NCBI GenBank assembly: GCA_024036415.1
Contig: JAMWET010001276.1
Span: forward strand, 124,001 to 188,000
Source: Prochilodus magdalenae
Lineage: Eukaryota > Chordata > Actinopteri > Characiformes > Prochilodontidae
Direction: 5' to 3'
DNA: 64,000 nucleotides
The translations under genes were made by a program, and so were the position numbers. Shown in pieces: positions 24,872 to 38,449 of the stretch; the stretch's first letter is position 1, and every line of letters begins with the position of its first letter. The notes under the pieces were generated by a model. The model saw only the letters and a list, made by a program, of their open reading frames with translations. It ran no database searches and was not told the DNA's origin.

Positions 24872-25701
24872 GTAAGAATGAAAGAGAAGATCTCCTCTCC
24901 AGCACTGTACCAAATTCCTCAATAACTGCACAGACATTGTGGTTGTAAATTTGCATCTGTCGAGTCCTTGTCAGCTTTATCTGTATCCGTGTAGCAAAGC
25001 AAACTGGGCTTATTTGTGAACTAATACATAGATCTGTGTTCAGACTGAAGAGTTATTGTGCTGAATGAGGCTGTCATCCAGTCAATTAAAGTTGTTCACT
25101 ATTTTATTAAATTGGCAAATAAAATGACTATTTTAAATTGTTCTCTTTACTTTGTAGTAGGAAACGGCGCCGGATGAACAATCCTATTTATATGATGATT
25201 TATTAAATGAATTATTATTTAACTACTTCCGCTCAAGGCAGACATTGTGTAACAGAAAATGACACAGAAGTCTCAACAACTAAACATTATATTAAGTTTT
25301 TTTTAAAGATATCTAAAGAGATATTTTACTCATACCTCCAAAGGTCAGTCTTAGAAGGTGGTTGTGTTTTTGCTTCCCATTAACCAAATAATTCCAAACA
25401 CGTTGAATGGTGTCTAGGTCTAAAGGTTATTTTTTTATAAGAAGACCAGCAGCTTATTTGATATGTAAGTTTTTTTCATGGCTATTTCTGTTTCTCGAAA
25501 CAGCTACACGTGATTAATCAAATGATCTGTAGTGATAGACCCAGTGGCAAGCTGGCAGAAAGCTGTTGTTCAGTCTCACACACATTTGCCTAGTGGGTTA
25601 CTGGCTAATTATGTCGGTGTAATTTTACCCTTTGGCACCATGTACTGTTTGTTGTAGGGTCATTAATTTCACTAAGGTTGTAAAGAAATCTTCTTTATCA
25701 G

Positions 25702-25753
25702 GTTCACCATGTGTGCTTGTTTGGCCTTGTCATAGAAGGAGAAATATTGTCAG
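25702..25753 (+). other. Possible 52-nt exon
   Basis: An acceptor ATCTTCTTTATCAG ends at 25701 and a near-ideal donor CAG|GTGAGT starts at 25754. The first frame is open and reads VHHVCLFGLVIEGEILS; the third frame is also open. Of the exon-like segments in the window this one has the best pair of splice signals. The peptide is not recognised, and no flanking exon can be linked to it from sequence alone. Confidence 0.25.
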
Positions 25754-25759
25754 GTGAGT

Positions 25760-28700
25760 CTTTCCGCACAGTGTAAACACACTGCTATAAGGTCATAGAG
25801 CATTAAGTCACATGCTTAGTTATCCATTAGTATGCTGGCTTGTTTTGTTTTTCTAAAAGAGACTGAGGGTCCGGGAAACATGTCACAAGCAACATGAATG
25901 TTAACCACTGTCAGTACACTGACTGAAGCTGTTGAACTACTCTACATTGTATCAGAGTTAAGGATCCAAATCCTAACTCTGACCAATTTTAATCAGTGAT
26001 TAATTCTTACCTGGCTGATTGATGTTCTAGGCCCTTTGTAAAATACTTAAATAAGCAGTATGTGCGATTTCTAGTTTAAAACATTCCAACAATTAAATGA
26101 AACTATTAACAGAATGTGATGGTATGTCCGTGTTTCAGAGATATTTAATAAAGTTAGCATGCTAGCCAGTTAGCTCTGGCCAGTCCTGTCTTGTAATACC
26201 ACTTTGCACCTAAGTAGGCGATAGTGAGTCATCGTAATGGCGAGTCAAATAAGTCTTACATGAGAGGAAGTAGTAAGATTTGCCCCACAATGTATTCTAA
26301 CATCATTCATATTTAAAGGTCCTGCTCCTTGTTAGATTTTCGAAAAAAACAAAAAAAAATCAGGTAGCCAATAAAAGGAAAAATAAATGTAACACTGGCC
26401 GTAGCCGCCCGCCGTCATCAGTAATCCATGTTTAGCGGCAAAGAAAAACAAGGGAGGGAGGTGATGTCGAGGGAGTTGGAGGGTCTGTGCAATTTCTGGT
26501 ATGTTGCCCCTTTTTTCTATTATTTTGAAAATGAATGGTATATATTTGATCGTACTAACTTCTTAAAGTTCTATTTTTCAATGTTCTAAAATTGCCCAGT
26601 GACTCAGTGTAGTTGAAACCAACCCTGTAAACTGCTTTCTCGCCTTCATAGTTTTGTACACCCATGTGTGATTTCCTCACATTGCCATGCCCTCTCTTAG
26701 AACATGGCAGAAATAATTCCTTCTTGTCACATTGTTTTTGTGTGTTGTGTTTGTCCAATGTTCCTCCTAAAATCATAAGAAAAGCACACTTAAAAAGCTG
26801 TTTTGAATCCGTGGCAAACCCAGCCTACTCATATAAGCCTACTTATATTAAAAATAAAATTTCCTGTTTATTGGAAATAATCGAAGTTGGATAATTGTCT
26901 TCTTGTTGGTGAATTGGACAGCCATTCACATCCCTACTCAATGTAGCTACAGTCTGATTTATGCAAAGCTGTATCGCGCAACAAGCCTCAAAACCAAGGT
27001 TCTGCTCACAGACACTCTGACATAACGGGCCAAGCTCCCACTATGGTGGCATTATGGATGCGCTGGGAACGAAGCTGCTTCTATTGAGAGATAAACAAGG
27101 AGCCTCAGTTCAGGCACAGTCCTCAAAAAACGCTGTCTTAGAAACCCAGGCTCGATGCGACACCTCCCAGCTATTTAAAGACTGTCTCATTGTTTTGGAT
27201 TCTTAGTTATAGCAGTTGTCTTGCTGCTCTGACCTGCTAGGTAGTCTTACAAAGCCTTAGCCGAAGAGGCTCCAGTGAGGTCAAGAGTCATGACCAAAAT
27301 CATTCTGACACATTCCAAGACCTTGACTGGAATGATTTTCCTCCCCACTCTTAACAATGGTTCCAGTGTTTCCTCTCCCTTATTTAAATATTGTAGATTT
27401 TTGTGTTGTCCATATAGCAGCATAGTTTAGCTTCTGTTTTGTAAGTGGTTGGAGTGGAGTTAATTCAGTCTTTCAGTTCATGTTTTTTATGGCTGATCAA
27501 ATGTCAACAATTTAGCATCTCTGCACATCTGCTGCTGTTCTTTTCAGCTGTGATTTCTATATGTATGCAGTCTGGCCTTGTATTTAAGTTTGTCGGGACA
27601 TCAGCACTAATGTGATGAATGTGAAGCCACACATTTCTAAACGTAAATCCTTTAAATGCACCAGTGACTGTTAATGTATGGAATTTTAACTATATGTCAG
27701 AAATAATTACATCATAGCTGGATTTGTTGAATACATAAGCCTAATAAATTCTTGGCAGGTATCCGTCATCTCACCTAGAAAGCAATGCAGCTTGTTGTGC
27801 TCCTATGTGGCTACAAGAGGAAAGATGCCTAGGAGATCATGTGTAGATGCATTTGTCAGATGTTACGCAAAATGCTCAGTGCCCAATTTTATGATAAGAT
27901 GCTGGTATGTCATGAAGGCATGACGGGTTTGATGAATCATCTCAAATATGTAAATAGTGATTCTTGTCCGAGTACAGCTATGCATCCATACCACAGTGAC
28001 TCTGGCATCGTTACATAACCTCTTGGGCTAGGAACATTTAGCTCCTTTTTATTTCTCCCTTTGTTTTCTAACAATGTTTTTTTTTTTTTTTTTTTTTACA
28101 GGCGATTTCAAACTTGGCAGTACAGCCAGCAGATCTGTTCATTGTTTTCAAATAACACAGTGTGCTCCACACAACATTAGTACAGTGCAGGACTAGATAT
28201 GTGTATACGTGTGTATTCAGAGTCTGTACAATGCTGTTTAGGCCAGCCCTAATTTCGTGATTCATATTGCGCATGGTGAAAATTCTTTCTGGTATTGCGG
28301 TGCCCTTATTACTGACCTTGCATGACAGTTTGTTCATTCATTTTTCATGCAGCATATGAAGTGATCTGTATAGCAGTTTGCTTAAAAATGCAGCAGTGCT
28401 TCCAGCTTTCTGAGCAAAACAGGCATTGCTGCAGCTGATTTTGATTCCCATGAGAAAGTTTCTCTGTTTAATCAGGAATAATTTTAATGAATTAAAGCCA
28501 CTCTCCTTCAAAAAGCAGCACTTCACCACAGCCCAGCACAATGCAGTTCTTAAGCAGTCAGTGTTAAATAACCCTTTTAGTGCAGGCTTGTAAAACCTTT
28601 ATGGCACTATTGAAATGTGCTTGCGTGATTTGTGAAAATGCGTGATTTGCGAGAAAATGAGGTAATACTGAGCAAACTGGTTTAAACAGAAAACAACTCC

Positions 28701-30246
28701 TGGTGATGTGCCACAATTGAATTTCCATCTTTCTTGCTCTTTTTTAATAATGTCTTGCCTCAGTTTTTTTTTTAAACTAATCCTCAATAGGGAAAATGAC
28801 ATCTTAGTGCTTTAGTTTCCACTTTAGTTGAAAGGTGTTTTTTCTTTTTTTTTTTTTTTCACATTAAGGGACAGTTCTCGCCACCTCCCACGAGAGTGCG
28901 AGCTTATGGAGAAATGACTTTCTCACTGACTCATCTCCTGCTCCCCAGCTGAGTCTATGAGTTATGGGGAGAATTCTGAGTGGGAGGCTGAAGAGCCTCT
29001 GTGATTTCCTGCCCCTTTGTTGTGAACGTATGCGTGTCTCTTAAAAACAACATATGGGTTCTTCTCACCTTTTGAGAAAGGCTTGACTTTGGCACAAGTG
29101 GTTTCTTAGTGGCAGAGTCTGGCTTTTTTGGCAGTGGGTGGCATATCTGTGTGTGTGTACATGTGTGGTTGGCAGTGACATGCTGGTAGTATGGTTCCCA
29201 CTCCTGCGGTCTAGTGTTTGTTTACCAGCACTGCTAGCAGAGAGTTTGTCCTATTTATGTGTGAGTGGTTCAGTTTTCACCCAACACATTTCGGTGCATT
29301 AACACTCTAACACTGTCTGGTCTTTTCCTTCTCTGAACACAACTTTACCTGTTTACCGCTTGCTTGATAAATAACCTTATAAATTACTTTTGAAACTGTG
29401 AAATAATGAAATAATTCTCCTGCAATGTAAGCATCTTGCTGTTCAGGTTAAAAGTGTTGTAGTGCAGTTAAAATTCTTGGGAATTTGCATGTTTTGTTAT
29501 TGAAATGTGATATTGCATGCAGGTCCTGCATGGTCAGCAGGGTTTTGCTGATGGTGTAAAGAAAGAAACCGTGTAAAGTAAACTATAAAAAGAGGTAAGA
29601 AAAAAGAAATTATGCGTGATGATACTGAACTATACTAGTTTATACACTTTTGAGTGGCGTGCTATTCACTTGGTGCATGTTGTCAAAGAGCTCTTGTTTT
29701 TTTATTATGGTGTCACTGTATTATCATCCTAGTTTGTGTCTGAAGCTATTCCACACTGTCAAACCTGGGTTTAGATTTTATGTGTGTTGTTTTTATGTAT
29801 TTGTTAGACACACATCATTAAAATGGTTGTCATTAAATATACTGCCTTTTTTATGGAATCCCCAGAAGAGAGAGTGTGATGAAGTGTTTATTTTTCTGTG
29901 GGAAATCCTAAGTGTGGTTCCCCTAATGCCCTTACACTTGGCCCACACTGATAAACTGCCAAGAAGAACTGTTGTGACTCATCTCTGTCTCTATTGAATG
30001 TGCACAGCGCAGATACGTCAGGCCGTTGTGGCATTTGTTTAGCACTGGGATGCTACCGTTATGCTATAACTGATTTCAGCAGTGGTATGAGTCAGTTGTG
30101 TTTACTGTAAATCTCCACCCAATAAAAAAGAGTTTTATAAATGTCTCTGTCCTGTTACTTTTATTTGTTTTGGAAGACGCAGAAAGTGGCCATCAATAAT
30201 TGGGAACAGTTTTGCACACAGGCTACTAGTTTTGTTTTCTACCGTA
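25760..30246. other. Non-coding stretch
   Basis: No gene supported. A run of about 21 T at 28077-28097 is followed by ACAG|G, which resembles an acceptor or the reverse of a poly(A) tail, but neither a downstream donor nor a retrocopy body is evident. Further T tracts lie near 28765 and 28846. A small CpG-bearing patch lies near 26399-26420. Confidence 0.45.
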
Positions 30247-30282
<36 letters not shown>

Positions 30283-30286
30283 CGCG
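30247..30286. repeat. (TG)n microsatellite
   Basis: About 24 bp of pure TG pass into TATG and TGCG variants. Confidence 0.9.
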
Positions 30287-30390
30287 TTGTACCAAGGCAC
30301 CAACACACGTGAAGGAGTAGATGTAAGATGTCACAAAATTACATAACAGTGGATTTTTTAAAAAACATATTGTTCTGTATTACCGTGAAT

Positions 30391-30560
30391 TAGGGATGCA
30401 CATGTTCAATTTCTCAGCCAGATACGATAACCAATTATTAGCACCTTGTTATGGCTGATATTATATCAAAAACCAATCATTCAACATTCACGTTATTCAA
30501 AGTTTACATTATAATCCATAATATATACGGGCTGCTTTCAAAATTAGATTAGTAACTAAT
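30391..30560 (+). repeat. hAT-like non-autonomous element fragment
   Basis: The segment opens with TAGGGATGCA and continues with 'AGCCAGATACGATAACCAAT' and 'GGCTGATATTATATC'. Fish hAT-type non-autonomous elements typically start 'TAGGGATGCACCGAT' and contain runs of 'GGCCGATACCGATAACCGATTATT'. The resemblance is by memory of the family style. The copy is diverged, and its 3' end and target duplication are not identified. It may extend to about 31020. Confidence 0.4.
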
Positions 30561-31090
30561 TTTAAGTTAAATCAATTCAGTTAAATCCGACATAATGATT
30601 ATTGTAAACATAAATTACAGGAGAAATGTTTCATTCCATTTTTTTCTAATCTTCGTTTTTCTGGTACAGACAGCAACCGGAACGATAAGAAAGCTCAAAA
30701 AAGAATGAAACTGCATACCTAACTATACAGACAAGTGATAAACTCACTGGTATCTTATGATCTGCTACATATGCAGCTAGCACTCTCTTCTGTTTCAAAA
30801 CAGTCCGCTTTATGTAAACTATGCTGTTCCACCTCATTCCCAGTTGCATCAGAACTGATTTGAGATGGGAGCTAGCAAGACAGGAGCTCTTAAAATGACC
30901 TAGCTTTCTCCCAATGGACACACAGCCTGAAATGCTTCTGTAACAGTGAAGATTGCTGCTGCCATATGTGAAGTAGAGAACTCGTGTGCATGCGACATTG
31001 CCTTTTTCATCTGAAATCATCCTCAAACCACTAAATGGTTAAGCTTAGCATATTCATTGAACTAACATACAAAGTCCTTATGTCAGTGGT

Positions 31091-31117
31091 AAAGCTAATG
31101 TCTCTGACATTAGCTTT
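31091..31117. repeat. Perfect 12-bp hairpin, 3-nt loop
   Basis: AAAGCTAATGTC (31091-31102) and GACATTAGCTTT (31106-31117) are exact reverse complements separated by TCT. No stretch of T follows, so it is not terminator-like. The function is unknown. Confidence 0.75.
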
Positions 31118-31119
31118 GA

Positions 31120-34100
31120 TAGGGTCATATATAAGGCAACATCATACAGAGCCAGAATGGCAACAACTTAAAAAATAACAATGAGTTGGGAGAGCAGAGT
31201 GAACTGAATGCTCAAGCAGTCAGTGGAACCCCTGGTCCTCCTCAGTAGAAAAGGTTTGATCATCATGCGCCATAAACTGCATGATTTTGTCTGTTGTGGC
31301 TTTAGCTTTTGGACTTCTAGCAAGTCATTTGAAGTGAATGTTTTACAGACAAACTGTTGTTGCTGCTTTTTGTTGTTGTTGTTAATTGTAACATTTGCTG
31401 CCACATTCTTTTTTTTTTTTAATACATCAGTGGAATGACAACTTTTCAAATGATTAGATGATTAGATTAGTGGTCCTGCTGAACATTTATTGCTTATCAT
31501 TCTGTTATCCTCTAAAAACTTTACAGATTTACACTCTAGAGCATGGGACCCTGAGTATACATGCATCAGTGCGCATGTGCAAAATGCAGAACGTTATCAG
31601 CTGTAATGTCAGCTAAAATTCCAATATGTGACAGATGACAGTAACTGGCAAATAGACCGCTAAAATATTGTGAATCAATAATTAAAAAAAAAAAGTTTTG
31701 TGTATATATTGTAGTTTTAAAAAAAAAAAGATTTTTCTACAGTTTTCTGAAGAGAGAGAGTCACAAGACGGTTAAATAGAGGAAGTTCAACATCGTTGTT
31801 TTAGCAACTCTGTCTTCTATAGCTACATTCTGCCAGTACCGTACTGCACTACATCAGTGCTTATTAATAAAGCTGGTAGCTGTTAGTGTGCTCATTATTA
31901 TTGTACAACAAAAGGTAGTGCTGGATAGTCACTGCATTATTGGTGGTGGGGTGTGTAATTCTTTTGTCATTTTAAGCAAATAACATTGTCGTTACAGCAC
32001 AATATTAAATGGAAACAAGCCAAGATTGTTTTTTTGGATAACACAAGCATTAACTAGTGCTATATGAAAGTATGACACACCGAATGGTGTGTTTAGCAGC
32101 TGAATGTCCGTGTGCATCACAGCACAGTTTATGATAGTTGTGGATAGCTCTAAAAGACTTCGTAAAATCGGTGTACGGAGCTTTGGTGCATTGTTTGATT
32201 GCATTTTATCACAAAACTAAACACTTGGGTAAAAACAACAGGTCTTAAGGTTATGTATGTATTTGTGTATGTATGTATATAGCGTATACTTTGATATTTG
32301 TAAATACTAAATAATAATACCAAATGAATTGAGTGGTCTTTTCAAAAAAGCATTGTTTAAATAAGCCAAGTTTGTCAAATGGACTCTGTATTTCATGCTT
32401 CTGCACCCATATACAAAAACAATTTAGACTAGATTTCCTTTAGGAAGTCTTTCATATTATAGTGATTCAAGTTTGCCACATTTAAATTTTGTGCTGTAAG
32501 CTGAACAATGAATCTCGAGAGTGATGCAAAGAATTGAAAGCGCAGTTATGTGGAGTCAAATGAAGCTACACTAAAAGGACAAAAATAGAGGCTGCACAGA
32601 ATTTGCATTTCCTGTGCAAAGCACAAAATCCCCGAACCATTTGTAGTACAGGAAGAGGCCAATGAGTTCAAAGCCGTAGGCGCTGTTTCTGTACTGCCCA
32701 TTCATAAAAAAGAGAAATAGAATTAGCTGCTTATTAAGGTGATGTGATGAAGCATACACTCAAAATCTTCAATCATGTTGATGTGCTTCTGCATTTCTAC
32801 AGAATGTGCTGACCTCAGATATATAGAGCAAAGAGGCCACTGACATGCTGACTCGAGCTCAAGAGCTTCTTCTTCCGTACTGTAGTGAAAGGTAAACTCC
32901 CACCCAGTCATCACTCTAAACCCACGTTCTCTTTTGAATAAGTCTAAATGTCCTGAGTGTTGTCAGCATATTAATAATAGCGTTCTCATTAACCTATTTG
33001 GGGCCCAGTGGGAGGACCACCGTGAATACCTCCTGATATTAGTGAAAGTAATGAAGGCCTCATATCCTCTTTCTTCTTCAGAGGCCCCCAGTTTACGAGA
33101 AACCTCAGTTTTTTTTAAACCAATGAGAAGAGCGAAGGACTGAGGCGACCTGAAGGGGAGATGGTTTCCTGTCTAGGTTTTGCTTTTAGTTTAACTCAGA
33201 AAGGTAACAGAAAAATGTAATAGCTTTCTTAGAAAAAAGGACCTGTTCTCTGTACATGAGGCACACCCAACACATACAATTTGAAGAACTACTGTGCGCT
33301 CAGCTGGTCACAAATGGTGCATGCAGTATTTAATGTGAGATCATCCAAGCTGCTTGCTGCTAAGCCAAATTACCATGGAGGTGCAATCATATAATTAATG
33401 ATGTTCCAATCAAGGGTATACTTTACTGGATTTGCAAGTGCATATTTCATATTCAGAAGGAAACCTTATACATACATACATACATGTCTTTCTGTTTCTA
33501 GCATCCAAATTTTGACATGAGTATGAAAAAGACACTAAAAAAAACACTTGCTGCAGTATACACTTTCTTGCATGCTCCTTCACTATTTCTTGTTAGCTAT
33601 TTTTATAAACCTTAATTTCCTCTCAAATTGTTAGTCATTGCCACTTACACTCACTAACTAGGTTTCCTTGGGGAAAATTTGTCTACTCGACTACCATTTT
33701 GGCAACGCTCCAAATCGTTTTTTTCTAATCAGATAGGACCAGACATCTTAAAGGGCATGTTAACATTTCAAATGCACATTTGACAGCACTGGTAAAATCT
33801 GACTTATTTTGTCTACTTTGCATTTATTCACAACAAAAGGAGATTAAACAGCAAATGGCTTTTTTTTTTATTGGAGGACATTTCTTGTTACAAGCTTTAC
33901 TGTTGATTTTTTAACCAGTAAACTATGTGGTATGTGCTTCTTATGAGACACATTAAACCAGACTCTGCATCTTTTCAGACTGCTGCTAATGCAGCATCAT
34001 TGGAGAGTTCAGCACACATGGATAAGAACAGTCAAAGTTGGCTAGCATCAGGCTCAACTAAACTTGTAACAAACTTTACCCCATAGTAATATTCATGGCA

Positions 34101-34140
34101 CTTGTAATACCATTTTATTGAGGTAATTTGCAGCCTAATA
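31120..34140. other. Non-coding stretch
   Basis: No gene supported. A TTG-rich run lies near 31350-31385, A tracts near 31683 and 31718, and a CATA tetranucleotide run at about 33470-33486. Confidence 0.45.
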
Positions 34141-34142
34141 TA

Positions 34143-35637
34143 CAGTGGTGTGAAAGTGTTTGCTACCTTTATGATTTCTTAATTGTTTGCATGCTTGTCG
34201 CTTTTAAATCTTTCAGATCAGCAAACAAATTTAAATTTTAGTCAACACAAGTAAACATAAAATGCAGTTTTTAAATTGAGGTTTTTATTAAGGGAGGACA
34301 AAATCCATACCTACATGGCCCTGTGTGAAAAAGTTCAAACATAGCTGGTGTTTATCACACCTGAGTTTCACAATTTCTCTAGCCACACCCAGGCCTGATT
34401 ACTGTAACACCTGTTCTCAATCAAGAAATCTCTTAAATAGGACCTGCCTTACAAAGAGAAGTAGACCAAAAGATACTCAAAAGCTAGACATCATGCCAAG
34501 ATCCAAAGAAATTTAGAAACAAATGTGACAAAAAGTAACTGAGATCTAACAGTCTGGAAAAGTTATAAAGCCATTTCTAAAATTTTGTGACTCCAGCGAA
34601 CCACAGTGAGAGCCGTTATCCACAAATGGCAAAACCGTGGAACAGTGGTGAACCTTCCCAGGAGTGGCCAGCCAACCAAAGTTACCGCAAAAGCGTAGCG
34701 ACGACTCATCCAAGAGGTCACAAAAGATGACAACAACAGTCAGCGTTCATGATTCCACAATAAGAAGGAGACTGGGCAAACATGGCCTGCATGGCAGAGT
34801 GCCAAGACGAAAACCACTGCTGAACAAAAAGAACATTAAGGCTCATCTCAGTTTTGCCAGAAAACATCTTGATGATCCCCAAGACTTTTGGGAAAATACT
34901 CTGTGGACTGACGAGACAAAAGTTGGACTTTTTGGAAGGTGTGTGTCCCATTACATCTGGTGTAAAAGTAACACCGCATTTCAGAAAAAGAACATCATAC
35001 CTATAGTAAGATATGGTGGTGGTAGTGTGATGGTCTGGGGCTGTTTTGCTGCTTCAGGACCTGGAAGACTTGCTGTGATAAATGGCACCATGAATTCTGC
35101 TGTCTACCAAACGATCCTGAGGAAGAATGTCCGGCCATCCGTCCGTGACCTCAAACTGAAACGAACTTGGGTTCTGCGGCAGGAGTCCACCTCTGTATGG
35201 CTAAAGAAAAACAAAGTGAAGACTTTTGAGTGGCCTAGTTAAAGTCCTGACTTGAATCCTACTGAGATGCTGTGGTATGACTATAAAAAGGTGGTTCATG
35301 TTCGAAAACCCTCCAATGTGGCTGAATTTCAGAAATTCCTCCACAGCGCTATGAAAGACTCATTGCAAGTTACCCCAAACGCTCGATTGCAGTTGTTGTT
35401 GCTGCTACGGGTGGACCAACCAGTTGGTAGGTTTAGGGGGCAAACACTTTTTCACACAGGGCCATGTAGGTTTGGATTTTTTTTTCTCCCTTAATAATAA
35501 AAACCTGTATTTTTGTGTTTACTTGTGTTGTCTTTGACTAATATTTAAATTTGTTTGATGATCTGAAACATATAAGAGTGAAAAACATGCAAAAAAATAA
35601 GAAATCATAAAGGGGCAAACAGTTTTTCATACCACTG
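34143..35637 (+). mobile_element. Tc1-like DNA transposon, copy 1 (1,495 bp, inactive)
   Basis: The element starts CAGTGGTGTGAAAGTGTTTG and ends with the complement ...CATACCACTG. It is flanked by TA on both sides (34141-34142, 35638-35639), the target duplication expected of Tc1/mariner. The terminal inverted repeats are long, about 200 bp. Each holds a second internal copy of the GTGTGAAAAAGT motif (about 34322-34338 on the left, 35441-35458 on the right), an IR/DR arrangement like that of other fish Tc1 elements. Between them lies a broken transposase on the same strand. A second copy of the family lies inverted at 59798-61040. Confidence 0.92.
34493..35430 (+). pseudogene. Tc1-like transposase pseudogene (copy 1)
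   Basis: Cut-and-paste transposase of the Tc1 family, with N-terminal helix-turn-helix DNA binding and a DDE catalytic core. The start MPRSKEI is at 34493, but TAG (34514) and TGA (34526) follow at once. The second helix-turn-helix is readable in another frame (RTTVRAVIHKWQNRGTVVNL, about 34600-34660). The core reads cleanly from VSVHDSTIRRR to the end, with the first Asp in WTDETK (34910) and the third acidic residue in NPTE (35264). Three further lesions stand out. About 8 codons holding the second Asp (NDPKH) are missing at 35182/35183. A CAA-to-TAA stop lies at 35240. A 1-nt loss near 35364 shifts the C-terminus, which still ends in the family's GGPTS-type tail and stop at 35428. It cannot encode an active enzyme. 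Confidence 0.9.
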
Positions 35638-35639
35638 TA

Positions 35640-37886
35640 TATTTCGGACCTTGGATTTATTATTCTCTGTTAGTGTATTATCTATAAAAGGGATTCAGAA
35701 AGATCCCAAAATCTGGTCACATTGTGTATCTTAAGTATGCAGAATAAATCTGGATAAGGCCAAGCCACATAAAATCCAAGGATACACTTCCGATCGCTTG
35801 AACCACTTCATTAGGTGGTCTGAGCTGCATTTGATGAGCCACATGTTATAGCATAGTAAACTCAATATTTGGACCATTATCTAAACAGCCCTAGAAGACT
35901 GGTTTTCAAAAAACATGACTGCAGTGCCAAAGTAAGATATCAACAGAACAAATTTGCATATTTCGTCCCAAGCAATCAGACTTCAGTCTGACTAATCAGA
36001 AACATTTGACTGTAATGAGTAAATGCATGTGGCTAAAACTGTATAATCTAGATTACATGAAGTGAATAGGAATGCTGGGGGGTGACTAACACAAACTGTG
36101 TCTGGAGGACGAGCTGTTCTATATACGTGTTAAACCAAGATGATAAGTGTATCTAATGAATGGGCACTGTGTGTTTATAACTTTCTCACAATCCTGCTGC
36201 ACCCAAAATGCTAAACTAATACCAGGGCAACACACACTATTATCTGATCACTGATGATCCACAATCCAAATATTATCTCATCAGCTGTGGCCTTATGGAT
36301 CTATTTTTGCATTGAAATGTAGAGAGCGGTGGAATGTGGCTGATGAGAGTAACAGGTTGGCTGCAGTCTGTAGTTGTGTATATGATGGATGTACCTGATA
36401 ATAAGTATAGATCTAGGTTAGTGTAGGTTCTTATAAACTGGCAGACAAAGTGCACAGTCTCCTGGTTACATGATCCAGTAGGACACGTTCCCCACTTAGC
36501 AGAGACAAACTGAAAAACAGGCCCAGGCCAGTATCTCTCCTGCAGTGAGCTGCCTTGTTGAGATAGTGCTGGAAGATGTGCTGTAATCTGGGGGAATGAA
36601 GCTGTGACTCAGCTGTTTAACGGCCCAGTTCTCTTCCTGAGAACAGAATCTTTATGCCCCCTCCCACACATATGAGCTTAGAGAATCGCAAACACTGGCG
36701 TTATCACTATAGCCAGCCAGGAAATCTGTTGGGAAATAATAATCATACTTTAAGAAACAGCTGAAAGCACTACCTTGGCCAAAACTCAGGTTCATGTTTT
36801 TGGAGTGGTTACCGAGAGAAAAGCCCAGACTACTTTCAGTGACGACTGATCTTTTATCCTTCACACCCTTGCAGTCTACACTGGACTTCAGTAAGATTCT
36901 GCAGACATCCATCAGCTTAAAGCTCCTTAAACAATAGTGCTTTGCGTGATCCTCCTTTACTTTAATATTAAAAAGTCACTCTGTAAATAAAAAACGGTTT
37001 TCAGATGACAACACTTTGAAAGTAAAGTAACTGACACTCACTTTGTTTACAGTTTGTCTGGAAGTTGGGTTTTCAGTCATTCTTGGCTGCACCACCCCTC
37101 CCAAAAACATCATTTTGTTGATGTGGGTAGACTTCAGGCAAAGGAAGATCATTGCAGCATTGCAGATTTGTCTGAAATCAAGGTCAAACGCCGAGGTTGC
37201 ATTCTTCTCTCTCAAGTGCAAATACAACATAGGAGACACATGGTTAGAAGACACAAGACTTAACTGAAGGGTCTGTTGACATGGACATTTGTGCCATGAT
37301 AGGCTTTGATTTTAGGTTATTTGCAGTCTTTAACTTAATTTGGAAGACATGAGCAATGAGTCAATGAGCCACCCAGTGCTTACTTGGACTATGGAATAGA
37401 AACTGTTATATCTGAATTACTTGATATCTGACGAGGATGGCCTGCTTTTGTTGGTTTAGTTCATTTGACTGAGGTTTCGCCCTGTGTTGTCTGGAATAAA
37501 ATGGAATGAATTTTACAGCATATGAGTACAACTTCTCATTATATCAGTTATATCGTCATTATATCAGTTAGGTAAGATCTGTTTCTATCAGTAGCTACAG
37601 GTATTGTCAGTTTTGACAGTACTTAGTACAAAGAAGTGTACATTCAGGATAAGCAAATGTTCAAACTCTCACTGGCATTTGCTTTAGTTATGCTGCTGTG
37701 GGAGAGTACTGTAAAGTTCTTTGGATATGGTTGATACACTCGAGACATTGATTTCCACAACAACTTAAATCTTAATCACCCTTAAAATGTAATATACAGT
37801 TCCAGGTCCACCCTTCATTTATTAGTTTTTTTTTTTACTTTTCTCACAACATCTCTAATTTATAGCAAGTAATTGTTACTTTTTAC
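35640..37886. other. Non-coding stretch
   Basis: No gene supported. A segment at about 35930-36060 with TCAGACTTCAGTCTGA and alternating AT-rich sequence could be a decayed DNA-transposon fragment. Frames at 36976-37267 are open on both strands and look like chance. Confidence 0.45.
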
Positions 37887-37955
37887 TAGGGGTCGACCTA
37901 TTATCTGTACCTGATCAATTGTCAGAACCAGAATCCTTACATGCAGCCTGCTATG
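37887..37955 (+). repeat. hAT-like terminus fragment
   Basis: TAGGGGTCGACCTATTATCT resembles the 5' end of a fish hAT-type non-autonomous family that begins TAGGGGTCGACCGATTAT. Only the first tens of bases are recognisable. Confidence 0.35.
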
Positions 37956-38449
37956 TATCTGTTTTATATAAAATTATGTGAATATAAAGTACATGACAAA
38001 GTTTGAATTTGTTGGATTTGTTCTCATTTGAACTCTATTTTTCCTACAAACATTTCACCTCTAAAGTTTAGTCTTCTGATTCTCATGATCCACGTAACTC
38101 CAAACACATTCATACATGTTGAGGTCTGGACTCGTACGTGGGGTGCTCAGTCTAGTTTTCCGAGAACACTAATAGGCCCTTTGTTTGGCAGTGTTTGTAC
38201 AGTTGTTAGGAATCATTATTTGTGTAAATCTTTTAAACATTTTTGAACTTTTGGAAACATTTGTTTTTTTCCCACTGTTTTTCTCTTCTTTGCCCCTTCC
38301 TTCCTTTAGCTATGTCGGTAAGCCTACCTTTAATCGTTAGGATTCTGTTTTTGGAAATTCAGTTCCACCACAATGTAACCTATCATCCCATTCAGAAGAC
38401 CTGAAATTCTGTAGATACTTTTCAACAAAAAAGAAGAGCTGTCAGAGAA

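Noticed and set aside
28077..28110. Poly-T followed by ACAG|G as a splice acceptor or reverse poly(A) tail
   Set aside because: No donor bounds an exon, and no AATAAA-type signal or retrocopy body lies on the minus strand.
26220..30100. Several AP-1 sites (TGASTCA)
   Set aside because: Their number matches chance expectation for 64 kb; only the extended Maf-type sites were kept.
30646..31026. 126-codon minus-strand frame
   Set aside because: It lies next to, and probably within, an hAT-like repeat, and shows no domain.
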